Assembly (NCBI GenBank): GCA_002419385.1
Contig: DIFZ01000012.1
Coordinates: 1-53,516, forward strand
Length of the DNA stretch: 53,516 nucleotides
Direction of reading: 5' to 3'
Origin: Geobacter sp. UBA5735
GTDB taxonomy: Bacteria > Desulfobacterota > Desulfuromonadia > Geobacterales > Geobacteraceae
How positions within the stretch are numbered: position 1 is the stretch's first letter; each line of letters opens with the position of its first letter. Made by a program: the position numbers and the translations under genes. Positions 26,117 to 34,784 of the stretch are shown here, one piece after another. The notes below the pieces were generated by a model, which was not told the DNA's origin, made no database searches, and worked only from the letters and a program-made list of their open reading frames with translations.

Positions 26117-27054
26117 ACCATGGGAATCTCGATGTTTTTGAGCACGGACTGGAATAGGTCCTCCTTGTCGAGGGCTTCGTGTTCCGGGCGCAGGATCAGC
26201 CGGTGCGCCCCCACGGGAAGGGCCACATCCTTTACGTCCTCGGGAATGACGAAATCCCGCCCTTCCAGGTAGGCATGAGCCCTGGCTGCCTCTGCCAGGT
26301 TGATCCCGCCCCGCGTGGAAACGCCGGTCAGGATGAAGGGATGGTTCCGGGTTGCGGCAACGATGGCGAAGATATAGCCGACGATCTTGTCGGACAGGAG
26401 GACCTGTTCCTTCACCGCCCTGCGGGCGGCAACGATATCCTCCAGACCCACCAGCGGCGTCAGGTCCTTGATCCGGTCACGGATGCTCCCGCCCTTGATG
26501 ATGGTCTGCTCGATGTCTTCCGGCGGGTAGCCGATCCCGGTGCGGATGAGGAACCGGTCCATCTGGGATTCGGGCAGGGGATAGGTCCCGACCTGTTCCA
26601 CCGGGTTCTGTGTGGCGATCACCAGGAACGGGGACGGCAGGGGGTAGGTAACCCCTTCGACGGTTACCCGCCGCTCTTCCATAGCCTCCAGCATGGCGCT
26701 CTGGGTTTTGGGCATGGCGCGGTTGATCTCGTCCACCAGCACCAGGTTGTTGAAGACGGGGCCACGCAGAAAGGTGAACGTGCCCTCTTCGCGGTTGAAT
26801 ATGGAAAGACCGGTGATATCCGATGGGAGCAGGTCGCTGGTGCACTGGAGACGGCCGAATGTCATGCCGAGCACCCCGGAGAGGGCCAGGGCCAGGGTCG
26901 TCTTGCCAAGGCCCGGAATGTCCTCGAGCAGGATGTGCCCCCCGGAGAGCAGGGCGATCATGGACAGCTTGACGGCCCGGATCTTGCCGCGGAGGTAACG
27001 GCTCGTCAGGGTGTCTATGACATGCAGCATCTCGTCGCGCTTTGCCAGGCTCAT
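26113..27054 (-). CDS. MoxR-family AAA+ ATPase
   Basis: This is an AAA+ ATPase of the MoxR clade, thought to act as a chaperone or maturation factor for VWA-containing partners. It shows Walker A DIPGLGKTT, Walker B VLVDEINRA, sensor 1 VIATQNPVEQ and the MoxR-specific GTYPLPESQMDRF. The start at 27054 (MSLAKRDEML, 313 residues) is preceded by AAAGGAAG; a longer reading from 27132 adds 26 unlikely residues. It is the first gene of a three-gene operon with DUF58 and TgpA, with stop and start overlapping. Confidence 0.93.
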   Translation of the reverse strand: MSLAKRDEMLHVIDTLTSRYLRGKIRAVKLSMIALLSGGHILLEDIPGLGKTTLALALSGVLGMTFGRLQCTSDLLPSDITGLSIFNREEGTFTFLRGPVFNNLVLVDEINRAMPKTQSAMLEAMEERRVTVEGVTYPLPSPFLVIATQNPVEQVGTYPLPESQMDRFLIRTGIGYPPEDIEQTIIKGGSIRDRIKDLTPLVGLEDIVAARRAVKEQVLLSDKIVGYIFAIVAATRNHPFILTGVSTRGGINLAEAARAHAYLEGRDFVIPEDVKDVALPVGAHRLILRPEHEALDKEDLFQSVLKNIEIPMV

Positions 27055-27443
27055 GGTTTCTTCCTTTGGGTCGGGTTCGGTGCACGGATCAGTGTAGCAA
27101 GCCAGAGGATGGTTTGGCAAGAGTCCGGGCAACGAACTTTTCCCAGTCTGTCATCGCAGTTGCCATTGCCGTCAGGATGATTGTACCAGGTTTTCATTTG
27201 TTCCCCATTTGCCATACTCGATCAATTCTCAACGGACCTGTCCCCCACAAGAAGGTGAAGCTGAAACATGCTGCCAGAGACAAAGGCCGAACCCGGCCCT
27301 CTTGGAAATGAAGGATTCCCACAAAAATGTTTGGACCTTGTTTATGATTATTTGGTAATATTGCCCTGCGACAAGGAATGTTCTCGCACCACCACGCTTC
27401 CCGGGACGTTCCGGGATGCCGGGAATGGGCAAAGGATTATGGT
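27055..27443. other. Divergent intergenic region
   Basis: This 389-base gap lies between the divergent moxR and HEAT-repeat genes. A weak sigma-70-like pair (TTGGAC 27331-27336 and TAATAT 27356-27361, 19-base spacer) could drive the HEAT/HD-GYP operon. I see no gene in it. Confidence 0.4.
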
Positions 27444-29651
27444 TTGACAACGACTGACACAACCACTTCCGAGCTGAATTTCGATACGAGGCGACTGTCG
27501 AACTTCATAATCCAGCTCAATATATCTCTGCGCCTTGTCTCTTCGTACCCGAAAAACCACCCGATAATTGCATCTTCCCTGCACAAGGTATTGCATCTCC
27601 TGGAACTGCTGCTGGAGTTCCGGTCCGATATCACTGTGGGCGTCGCGCGAGACACCCTGATGGTGGAATTTGCGCTTCTGGACTCGAAGAATCCCGTTTA
27701 CCGGAGCCTGGCCAAGGCGCTTTTCGACCACGACATCGCCGCCATCACCTTTACCAGAACCAGTTCGATTGATGACCTGTTGCGGTTCAGTGAAATCATG
27801 GCCTGGAAGCGTGAAGTCGTCCGTGAATCTGGCGGTATCGAAAAGCTCATGAATACAGCCGGAGTATCCACCATTGCGGTGAACGGCATCAAGTACGATC
27901 TGTTCAGCACCACGGAAGAAGAGACTATCGGTCCGGTCGAACGCAAAGACGGAAAACAGGGAGGCTCGGTATTGTGGGAGAATTTTGTCCATGGCCTCAT
28001 TGACGGGACCCTGGATCCGTCAGGCAACCGCACCACGCTTGCCGATGCTTTCGACCCGGGGATGCTGGCTGACATGGTCAACGAGCTTGATGACCGTTCA
28101 GCTCTGAAAGAAGACGACTATGCCAACGTCATCGCTTCATTCATGGGCAGGTTGCACCATGGCGAATTCGACGGCAACCTCCCTACCGATTCCCTGGAGA
28201 AACTGGTTTCGTTCGTCCACAAGCTGAACCCGCAGCTCAGGAGGCAGTTTCTGAACGGTGCGTTCACCGTTCCCGAAAGCAAACGGCACATGGTCGAACA
28301 ACTGCTGGCAAAGTTTCCCGACGACATAATTCTCGACGCCCTTGCGGAAATCAATTCCCGCACCACCTACACACCGCCGGTAACCATAAGCCTCCTGCAG
28401 CGCTTATCGAAAAAAGAAACCGCGATACGAGGAAAAAAAACCTCTTCCACGTCCGTGAGAGCAGCGGATGACGAGCACCTGGGCGAAAAACTCCGCATCA
28501 TTTTCCGGGAAGACGACCGTGACGAGTATGTGCCCAGCGATTACCAGCAGGCCCTTCGCGCGATCACCTCCATGAACAGCCTTTCGGTGCCCGGTCTGGA
28601 AGGAATCGAGGAGTTGCGGCTATCATTGCTCGAACACAACGTGGAGACCCATGTAGCAAGGGTGATTCTGCAGATCATGCAAGCCCCACCGGAAAGCTGT
28701 CTGTCTGAGCCTTTGGAACGGAATCTTCTCGACCTCGTCAACTATTTTCTCGAAATGGGCGATTTCGCTTTTCTGGCGGATCTCTACACCCGGTTGCGTG
28801 TCCTTGCCAGCTCCCGAGAACGCTCCGCGCAACCAGCAGATTTCACCCTGCTCGAATTCTTTGCAAGCGATTTTTTTGTCGGAAACGTGCTGGATTCCCT
28901 CACGGCATGGGACAAGTCAAAACAACCGGAAATCCGAGAACTTGTCTGTACCGTAGGAAGCACTTTCTGTCAGCCGCTCCTGAATCGCCTGGCAGAAGAG
29001 CAGAACAGATCCCGCAGGCGCTCCTATCTCGGTTGCCTGTTCGAATTAGGTGAAATTGCGAAAAATGCCGCAATCGAACGGCTATCCGACACCCGATGGT
29101 ATTTCGTGAGGAACCTGATTCTCATTCTGCGTGAACTCGAAGATCCTTCAATCCTGCAGCACATTTGCAATCTTGCAGAGCATCCGCATCCGAAAGTCCG
29201 AATGGAGGTTATCAGGGCGTTGCAGCATTTCAAGCATCCGGCCGCAGACCAGTTGCTTCTTCAGGACTTGAGCAGCCCTGAAAGGGACGTGCAGCTGAAC
29301 GCCGTCACCCTGGCTGAAAACAGCCGGAACCATGAAGTCTTCCGCAAGCTCCTCGCATGTCTCGTCAGTGGCCGGCCAACCGGCTTCGACCTCGAGATGA
29401 AAAAATCCATCGTCCGGACTCTGGCGAAAATAGGAAATTACGAAGCACTGCCGACGCTGATGCAGTACCTTGAGACACGACACCTGTTACGCCAGGCAGC
29501 CCACACCGCACTGAAAACCGAGATAATTCAGTCACTGCGCAACTACCCTGCCGCCGCCGTCCTGCTGCTTGATAAAATCGCCGGATCAGACAATGGTGAA
29601 CTGTCGAGAATTGCGCGTGAAACCCTGACAAATCTCCACGGTGAAGCATGA
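27444..29651 (+). CDS. HEAT-repeat protein with N-terminal domain shared with its HD-GYP neighbour
   Basis: This large, probably cytoplasmic protein (735 residues) has no signal peptide or membrane segment. Residues about 15-120 form an alpha/beta domain (LSNFIIQLNISLRLVSSYPKNHP...) that resembles the N-terminus of the HD-GYP protein encoded next. The C-terminal 250 residues contain HEAT-like helical repeats (DPSILQHICNLAEHPHPKVR, MEVIRALQHF, NYEALPTLMQYL). I choose the TTG at 27444, six bases after AAAGGA (27431-27436); an in-frame ATG at 27378 has its purine-rich run directly abutting it. It overlaps the next gene by ATGA, so both are made together. The function is unknown; a scaffold for the HD-GYP enzyme is an inference. 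Confidence 0.75.
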   Translation: MTTTDTTTSELNFDTRRLSNFIIQLNISLRLVSSYPKNHPIIASSLHKVLHLLELLLEFRSDITVGVARDTLMVEFALLDSKNPVYRSLAKALFDHDIAAITFTRTSSIDDLLRFSEIMAWKREVVRESGGIEKLMNTAGVSTIAVNGIKYDLFSTTEEETIGPVERKDGKQGGSVLWENFVHGLIDGTLDPSGNRTTLADAFDPGMLADMVNELDDRSALKEDDYANVIASFMGRLHHGEFDGNLPTDSLEKLVSFVHKLNPQLRRQFLNGAFTVPESKRHMVEQLLAKFPDDIILDALAEINSRTTYTPPVTISLLQRLSKKETAIRGKKTSSTSVRAADDEHLGEKLRIIFREDDRDEYVPSDYQQALRAITSMNSLSVPGLEGIEELRLSLLEHNVETHVARVILQIMQAPPESCLSEPLERNLLDLVNYFLEMGDFAFLADLYTRLRVLASSRERSAQPADFTLLEFFASDFFVGNVLDSLTAWDKSKQPEIRELVCTVGSTFCQPLLNRLAEEQNRSRRRSYLGCLFELGEIAKNAAIERLSDTRWYFVRNLILILRELEDPSILQHICNLAEHPHPKVRMEVIRALQHFKHPAADQLLLQDLSSPERDVQLNAVTLAENSRNHEVFRKLLACLVSGRPTGFDLEMKKSIVRTLAKIGNYEALPTLMQYLETRHLLRQAAHTALKTEIIQSLRNYPAAAVLLLDKIAGSDNGELSRIARETLTNLHGEA

Positions 29652-30787
29652 AATCAGATCGAGCTGCTGCTTTTCAGAACTTCGCACGGCATTTTGCCAA
29701 CGCCATATCGACGGTTTCTCTCTATTCTTCGGGACACCACCAGGTAAGCCGGCAGTGTTCCCTGACACTGTCAGACCTGGAGGAAGCATTGGGTGGACAG
29801 CAGGAATTGTCCGTCGTGATTATCGACAACCAGATGGTGGTTGAAGGCATGCCGCTCGAGGAAAGCCTGCCCGTATCCCGTTTATCCCAAACCCTGACAG
29901 CACGGGGAATCGGACACATCAAGGTCCTGCGCGGTGTGACACTTGATGAAATCCTGACGGTTGCCGGGAGCCTTTCGAAGCAGAATTCGCGCGGCGAAGT
30001 CTGCTCAACGGCACACATCCGTTTCGGGAAAGTCGCCGTACGTTTCTCCCATGACGGATGCGGAACTGCGGCAATCGATCCTCCCCGGGAAGACCAGGGG
30101 GCTGACTGCCAGGTGGATAGGGGGAAATACTGCGACGTATACGAAGGAATCAGAAAGCACAAACGGCTGAGAGTGGCTGGTATAATGGAAATCGTTTCCG
30201 CATTCATCGCCACGGTCAAGAGTGAAGCAGACCCCTTGCTGGCTTTGGCGCCGCTGAGGTCAAACGACGAGTACACCTTTACCCATTGCGCGAACATCTG
30301 CATCCTCAGCCTGGCACAGGCCATGGCACTCGGTATTGACGGACCGCTGCTCCATGACATCGGCATCGCCGCAATGCTCCACGATGTCGGCAAGTTCCTT
30401 GTGCCTGAGGAGGTATTGAACAAGTCGGGGCCGCTTGACGAGAAGGAGTGGCAACTCGTCAAACAGCACCCCCTCATGGGCGCGCACTACCTTCTCGACA
30501 CCCCTGGCGTGCCGCACCTGGCGGTCATTACCGCTTTCGAGCACCACATGCGATACGACTTTTCGGGGTATCCGGAAGTACCGGGCCACTGGCAGCAGAA
30601 CCTGTGCAGCCAGATGACCACGGTTTCCGATTTTTTCGATGCCCTGAGGACCAAACGCCCGTACCGGGGAGCCATGGATATGACGAAGATATCCGGCATC
30701 ATGCTGGAGATCGCGGGCACAGAACTCCATCCCCTGCTTGCCAGGAATTTTCTGAAGATCATGGACAGCTTCGCAAAAACACCGTGA
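29648..30787 (+). CDS. HD-GYP domain protein, putative cyclic-di-GMP phosphodiesterase
   Basis: HD-GYP proteins hydrolyse cyclic-di-GMP or related dinucleotides. The 379 residues have an unknown N-terminal domain (10-120) and a complete catalytic half: HDVGK with His245/Asp246, a following KQHPLMGAHYLL, the EHHMRYDFSGYP motif with GYP at 307-309, and DFFDALRTKRPYR. The usual HHExxDGSGYP is slightly changed (HHMRYDFSGYP), leaving metal ligands intact. It is translationally coupled to the HEAT protein and followed by a strong terminator. Confidence 0.88.
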   Translation: MKSDRAAAFQNFARHFANAISTVSLYSSGHHQVSRQCSLTLSDLEEALGGQQELSVVIIDNQMVVEGMPLEESLPVSRLSQTLTARGIGHIKVLRGVTLDEILTVAGSLSKQNSRGEVCSTAHIRFGKVAVRFSHDGCGTAAIDPPREDQGADCQVDRGKYCDVYEGIRKHKRLRVAGIMEIVSAFIATVKSEADPLLALAPLRSNDEYTFTHCANICILSLAQAMALGIDGPLLHDIGIAAMLHDVGKFLVPEEVLNKSGPLDEKEWQLVKQHPLMGAHYLLDTPGVPHLAVITAFEHHMRYDFSGYPEVPGHWQQNLCSQMTTVSDFFDALRTKRPYRGAMDMTKISGIMLEIAGTELHPLLARNFLKIMDSFAKTP

Positions 30788-31190
30788 TGCCTGTCTCTGA
30801 GCCGTCCCTGGCACGTTTCCATCGGGAAGGTGAGGGTTAGCATCACCTTCCCCGGAAGAGTGGGACAGTTGTTAGGAAACCGGTGAAAAAAGCAAAAAAA
30901 AGCCCCTGGCCATTACGCCAGGGGCTGTTTCGTTAGCGTGCCACACAGCTGAAGTTCCCAACGACCTTGTCTGCGGTATCTCGGAGAAGAAGTCTGGAAG
31001 AGGGGGCCGTTCGAGTTCTGCAACCGGTCATTCCGGTTCGTTATGTTTGCACGGTACGTTTATGTCAAGACCGCGCATCACCGCAGCCTTTCATTCGGTT
31101 TCATACTGCGTTGCCCATGCGAAAACGTCACTGACGATTTCGCACAGAATGAACCGATACCAACCGGAGTTGGTGAACCACAGAAGTTTC
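30788..31190. other. Intergenic region after HD-GYP
   Basis: The stretch holds the terminator (30893-30930) and a small hairpin AACCGG/CCGGTT (31022-31038) that may end the small minus-strand gene. No gene is seen in these 403 bases. Confidence 0.6.
30893..30930. terminator. Bidirectional terminator after the HD-GYP gene
   Basis: AGCCCCTGGC (30901-30910) pairs perfectly with GCCAGGGGCT (30917-30926) with a 6-base loop. An A-run precedes it and T-rich bases follow, so it works in both directions. Confidence 0.88.
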
Positions 31191-31373
31191 TTACCTGATA
31201 ACTTTAAGTTTCGCAGCAGCAACGTTTTCAGGATCGATCTCGATCCTGTACATGCCGGAGTTCCCGCCGTTGTCCTGATCGACGATGATTGCGTTATCGA
31301 GAACGTTCATTACGTTTGCGCAATACCCGGTCTCATACTTTACAACGTTGCCTTTTTTGAACGGAAGTGCCAT
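31191..31373 (-). CDS. Small protein of unknown function
   Basis: It encodes 60 residues starting MALPFKKGNVVKYETGY and ending AKLKVIR. AAGGAG precedes the ATG at 31373; an ATG ten codons upstream lacks such a site. The sequence alternates beta-forming residues and turns (a compact KOW- or SH3-like barrel is a guess). I do not recognise the family. Its 5' region carries a hairpin CACCC/GGGTG (31401-31415), a GACC/GGTC hairpin with a T-run (31433-31452), and the three-way-junction structure at 31506-31555, suggesting a regulated leader. Confidence 0.6.
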   Translation of the reverse strand: MALPFKKGNVVKYETGYCANVMNVLDNAIIVDQDNGGNSGMYRIEIDPENVAAAKLKVIR

Positions 31374-31505
31374 TTTGATTCTTCTCCTTTCGAAATGAGT
31401 CACCCCAAGTGGGTGCTTTCTACAATCCGCGCAAAAACCGACCGTCGGTCCGGCGGATCAGCCAAATCCTGAATTTTTCTGTACCTTGTATCTGCTCGTG
31501 AAAAA

Positions 31506-31555
31506 TGCGGGGCAACCGGGATACCGGCGCAAATCCGTGCTACACGAAGCCCGCA
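31506..31555. ncRNA. Compact three-way-junction RNA candidate
   Basis: TGCGGG (31506-31511) pairs with CCCGCA (31550-31555). Inside are CCGG-GATA-CCGG (31516-31527) and CGTG-CTA-CACG (31536-31546), joined by single-stranded GCAA, CGCAAATC and AAG. In plus orientation the CGCAAATCC segment recalls riboswitch cores, but no known class fits fully; in minus orientation it would be in the leader of the small gene. The orientation is uncertain. Confidence 0.4.
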
Positions 31556-31947
31556 ACGGGAAGGAAATTTACTATTGCTAAAAACATCATTGCCAGTCCA
31601 CCGGGCATCTGGTGTAAGACCGGCACCGTGCTTCAGTTTGCATTGAAACTCTCCTGCCAACTGTCAGTCGCTGATTTTAATTGCGCATAAAGCGAATGTC
31701 AATAACAAAATGAGCAGTTTCCCCCTCACTATCTGGCACTTTTCTGGTGCTCCTACTGCCTGAGTCCCCAGGCATGACCACCACATTGCGCGGGGGAGGC
31801 ATGCTGCCAGCGGAAATACATTGAAATGCCCGACCTTTAGAGGTATTATTCTCCCCGCAGTCCGAGCCCGCAATTCCAACCGTTTTCATGCATCCAGACG
31901 GTGCCTCGCTGCCGGCCGGCAGGCCGGACGATCACGCAAACACTACC

Positions 31948-31963
31948 TGGTACGCGCGGTGCT
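31948..31963 (+). promoter_or_regulatory. Sigma-54 promoter candidate for the second alcohol dehydrogenase
   Basis: TGGTACG, four bases, then GTGCT gives the GG-N10-GC arrangement (GG 31949-31950, GC 31961-31962), two mismatches from TGGCACG-N4-TTGCW. The palindrome TGCCGGCCGGCA at 31910-31921, 27 bases upstream, could bind an activator. The ATG lies about 95 bases past the expected start site. Confidence 0.4.
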
Positions 31964-32068
31964 TCGCTGAAACCCGGCTTCATTACCTGTTCAGAATGTT
32001 CGGCAATCACTGCGCAGTCAGATTCGACAAATACTTTCAGGAAACATTTCAAACAGGAGGCAGTAGCC

Positions 32069-33214
32069 ATGCACTTTCATTTTTCCTTGCCGAGTTCCGT
32101 GACGTTTGCTCAGGGAAATGCCCAGAGCGTTGGTCACCTTGTGCTCGGGCTGGAGCTGAAAAAAGTATTCTGTGTCTACGACAGCGGCATCAAGAAGGCC
32201 GGCATTGCCGATTCCATCGTAGCTGCGCTGAAGGCAGCCAAGCTCGAGGTCGTGGAATGGGGCTCACTTGTCGCCAATCCGAGCGATGTAGTGGTTGAAG
32301 AAGGGGCAAAGCTTGCCCGCGCCGCGGAAGCGGAAGTCATCGTTGCCGTGGGGGGAGGCAGCGTAATTGATGCCGGCAAGGCAATTGCCATCCTCATGAC
32401 AAACGAATCACCCATCAATCAGTACGAAGGTATCAACCTGGTAAAGAATCCCGGGATTCCGGTAATTGCGGTCCCGACCACTGCCGGCACTGCCAGTGAG
32501 GTGACGGCATTCACTGTCGTGACCGATACCGCACGGCAAACAAAAATGGTAATTGGCGGCCAGAATGTAGGCCCGCGGTATGCCCTGCTCGACCCCCTGC
32601 TCACCAAGGGGATGACTCCTGAGCTGACAGCCTCGACCGGGATGGGCGCTTTTGCCCACGCCGTTGAGGCGTATCTCTCTGCTGCGGCATCGGTTGCGAC
32701 CAATATCAATGCACTGAAAGCGATAGAGCTCATTTACCGCAACCTGCCGATTGCCGTGGAGAACGGCGCAAATGCTGATGCCCGTGCAAACATGCTTGTC
32801 GGAAGCATGCTGGCAGGGTTTGCGTACAATTCCGCCATTCTCGGCCTTGCCCATTCCATTTCCCATCCGCTCAACGTCCACGGCGGCCTGCCCCACGGGA
32901 TCGCAAACGCAGCGGTTCTTCCCCATGTCATGGAATATAACGGCGTGGTCGTCCCTGAAAAACTGCGTGCGGTAGGAACCGCCATGGGGCTCGAGCTTCA
33001 GGGACTCGACCGGGAAGAAGCGGTTCGGAAGACTGTCGATGCCGTAAAGGAACTTTCCCGACAGATCGGCATCCCCAGTCTCAGGGAAGCGGGCGTTTCC
33101 CGGGATGTCTTCGACCGTATCGCATCAGACGCGCTGCAGGAGATCAGCACCATTTTCAACCCCCGCAAACCGGGCAAAGACGACGTCATTGCCATCCTGG
33201 AAAAAGCCTACTAG
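32069..33214 (+). CDS. Iron-alcohol-dehydrogenase paralogue lacking the Asp metal ligand
   Basis: It encodes 381 residues, the same length as the protein at 21855-23000 and clearly homologous throughout. It keeps VGGGSVIDAGKA and PTTAGTASEVT, which bind the nucleotide. The metal site reads TGMGAFAHAVEAY: the ligand Asp193 is Gly193, and the neighbouring Leu is Phe, while His197, HSISHPL and GLPHG remain. Group III enzymes normally need that Asp, so this protein may be inactive, bind another metal, or have another function. The ATG at 32069 has AGGAGG at 32055-32060; earlier in-frame codons run through the promoter region. Confidence 0.88.
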   Translation: MHFHFSLPSSVTFAQGNAQSVGHLVLGLELKKVFCVYDSGIKKAGIADSIVAALKAAKLEVVEWGSLVANPSDVVVEEGAKLARAAEAEVIVAVGGGSVIDAGKAIAILMTNESPINQYEGINLVKNPGIPVIAVPTTAGTASEVTAFTVVTDTARQTKMVIGGQNVGPRYALLDPLLTKGMTPELTASTGMGAFAHAVEAYLSAAASVATNINALKAIELIYRNLPIAVENGANADARANMLVGSMLAGFAYNSAILGLAHSISHPLNVHGGLPHGIANAAVLPHVMEYNGVVVPEKLRAVGTAMGLELQGLDREEAVRKTVDAVKELSRQIGIPSLREAGVSRDVFDRIASDALQEISTIFNPRKPGKDDVIAILEKAY

Positions 33215-33246
33215 CAGGAGGCGCCGGGGTGCAACGGGATAACCTG

Positions 33247-33275
33247 TTGACAAAACCCCGGCAAAAAGCTATAAA
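33247..33275 (+). promoter_or_regulatory. Sigma-70 promoter of tRNA-Pro
   Basis: TTGACA (33247-33252), a 17-base spacer and TATAAA (33270-33275) are a near-perfect consensus. Transcription would start about 33282, just before the tRNA at 33285. It overlaps an extended hairpin (33223-33262). Confidence 0.9.
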
Positions 33276-33284
33276 GTCCACTCA

Positions 33285-33361
33285 CGGGATGTAGCGCAGC
33301 CTGGTAGCGCACTTGCTTCGGGAGCAAGGGGCCGCTGGTTCGAATCCAGTCATCCCGACCA
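33285..33361 (+). tRNA. tRNA-Pro (anticodon CGG)
   Basis: This is a 77-base tRNA. The acceptor stem CGGGATG (33285-33291) pairs with CATCCCG (33351-33357). The anticodon arm CTTGC/GCAAG (33312-33316, 33324-33328) has anticodon CGG at 33319-33321, which reads proline CCG. The T-loop GTTCGAATC is normal and the 3' CCA (33359-33361) is encoded. Confidence 0.97.
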
Positions 33362-33370
33362 GATTTCAAG

Positions 33371-33399
33371 GGGTTAGCCGACACGGCTAGCCCTTTTTT
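33371..33399 (+). terminator. Terminator of tRNA-Pro
   Basis: GGGTTAGCCG (33371-33380) pairs with CGGCTAGCCC (33384-33393), with one G-T pair and a 3-base loop, followed by TTTTTT. Confidence 0.9.
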
Positions 33400-33425
33400 G
33401 CAGCCGGCCACCAATCCCACCATGA

Positions 33426-34784
33426 TCATGCTCCTGAATCCTCCCCGTTCCCACCCGACCACCCATTGCCTGCTTCAGGGCCGAAAAGAGTCGCAGCCTC
33501 GGGAGCCGTAATCTCCTGTACGTCTCTCAACTTTCTTTCTATGGCACGGGAACGGACCGATGCGGTATCGATCGTATTGCTCGCCTCGACCAGTTTTTTT
33601 CGGGTTTTCTCCAGTATGGTACCGAATGCGGCAAATTCGGTTTTGACCGCTCCAAGCAATGTCCAAACCTCGCTGGACCTTTTTTCCACGACCAGCGTGC
33701 GGAACCCCATCTGCAAACTGTTGAGCAGCGCAGCCAGGGTGGTCGGCCCCGCGATAACGACTTTGAACTCCCGCTGCAGCGTTTCAAAAAGACCCGTTCT
33801 GCGTAGGACCTCGGCGTAGAGACCCTCGGTGGGAAGGAACATGATGCCGAAATCGGTGGTATGAGGCGGGTCGAGATATTTGTCCCGTATGAGGCGGGCC
33901 ATCTCTTTGATGGTCTTCTCCAGCTGTTTCGAGGTCTCGTCAATCAGGACCGTATTCCCGGCTTCCTGGGCTTCCACCAGCCGGAGATAATCCTCCTGGG
34001 GGAATTTCGCGTCAATGGGCAGCCAGACCGTTTCCATGCTGCCCGGATCGCGACCGGGCAGCTTTACGGCAAACTCGACATGGGCGCCGCTCCCCTTTCG
34101 CGTCGCTACGTTCGATTCGAACTGGTCCCCGGTCAGTATCTGCTCCATCAGGCTCCCCAGTTGAATTTCCCCGAGCATTCCCCTGGTCTTGACATTGGTA
34201 AGCACTTTTTTCAGATCACCCACGCCCGATGCCAGGTTCTGCATCTCGCCCAGCCCCTTGTGGACCAGCTCAAGCCTGTCGCTCACCTGCTTGAAGGATT
34301 CTCCCAAACGCTTTTCGAGCGTGTCGTGCAGTTTTTCGTCTACCGTGGCGCGCATCTGTTCGAGCTTCGCATTATTGTCCTCCTGAAGACTGCGAAGCCG
34401 CTGTTCCAGCGTTTCCCTCAGCTTGTCCAGCCTCTGTTCGTTGCCTGCCGTCATGTCCTTCAACTGTGCCGAGAAAAGCTCCAGCTGGTTTTTCTGCAGG
34501 GTCGCGATCTCAAGCATACGGCCCGCAATGGTATCGCCCATGCCTTTGAGGGAATTGCCCAACTCCTCGCGGGCCAGTCTGCCTGCGGCAGCCGATTCTT
34601 CGCGATTCAGGGCCATTTCGGCTTTTATGGCCTGTTCGATACGGGCCTGGTTTCTTTCCAACTGGTCCAGGCGGCCAACCATGTCGCGCACTGGGTGGTT
34701 CGCAGTTCGGCTGGCGAGAACAACAAGCAGGATCAGGGCAAGAAATGCCAGAACAGCGTTAAGGATCAGTATGACTTCGACCAT
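33426..34784 (-). CDS. rmuC: DNA recombination protein RmuC family
   Basis: RmuC limits inversions at short inverted repeats and has a nuclease-like core. The protein (452 residues) begins with one membrane segment (4-24), then a long coiled coil (40-190), then the RmuC domain with GMLGEIQLGSLMEQIL, PIDAKFPQEDY, IMFLPTEGLYAEVLRR and LLNSLQMGFRTL. The restriction-enzyme-like core residues (P-I-D-A-K-F) are intact. The ATG follows GGAG with 6-base spacing. No operon partner is visible; it reads towards the tRNA. Confidence 0.92.
   Translation of the reverse strand: MVEVILILNAVLAFLALILLVVLASRTANHPVRDMVGRLDQLERNQARIEQAIKAEMALNREESAAAGRLAREELGNSLKGMGDTIAGRMLEIATLQKNQLELFSAQLKDMTAGNEQRLDKLRETLEQRLRSLQEDNNAKLEQMRATVDEKLHDTLEKRLGESFKQVSDRLELVHKGLGEMQNLASGVGDLKKVLTNVKTRGMLGEIQLGSLMEQILTGDQFESNVATRKGSGAHVEFAVKLPGRDPGSMETVWLPIDAKFPQEDYLRLVEAQEAGNTVLIDETSKQLEKTIKEMARLIRDKYLDPPHTTDFGIMFLPTEGLYAEVLRRTGLFETLQREFKVVIAGPTTLAALLNSLQMGFRTLVVEKRSSEVWTLLGAVKTEFAAFGTILEKTRKKLVEASNTIDTASVRSRAIERKLRDVQEITAPEAATLFGPEAGNGWSGGNGEDSGA

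Larger units (their letters stand above)
31374..32068. other. Long structured intergenic region
   Basis: The 695 bases between the small protein and the second alcohol dehydrogenase hold the possible leader hairpins of the small gene, the three-way junction at 31506-31555, a 12-bp palindrome TGCCGGCCGGCA (31910-31921), and a sigma-54-like promoter. The part 31560-31900 shows nothing that I can identify. Confidence 0.55.

Noticed and set aside
31506..31555. GEMM (cyclic-di-GMP) or cobalamin riboswitch
   Set aside because: The CGCAAATCC and GGCAACC segments recall both, but the second GEMM hairpin and the cobalamin AACTGT box are missing.
31677..31889. Open frame of about 70 codons on the minus strand
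   Set aside because: No ribosome site and a translation without recognisable structure.
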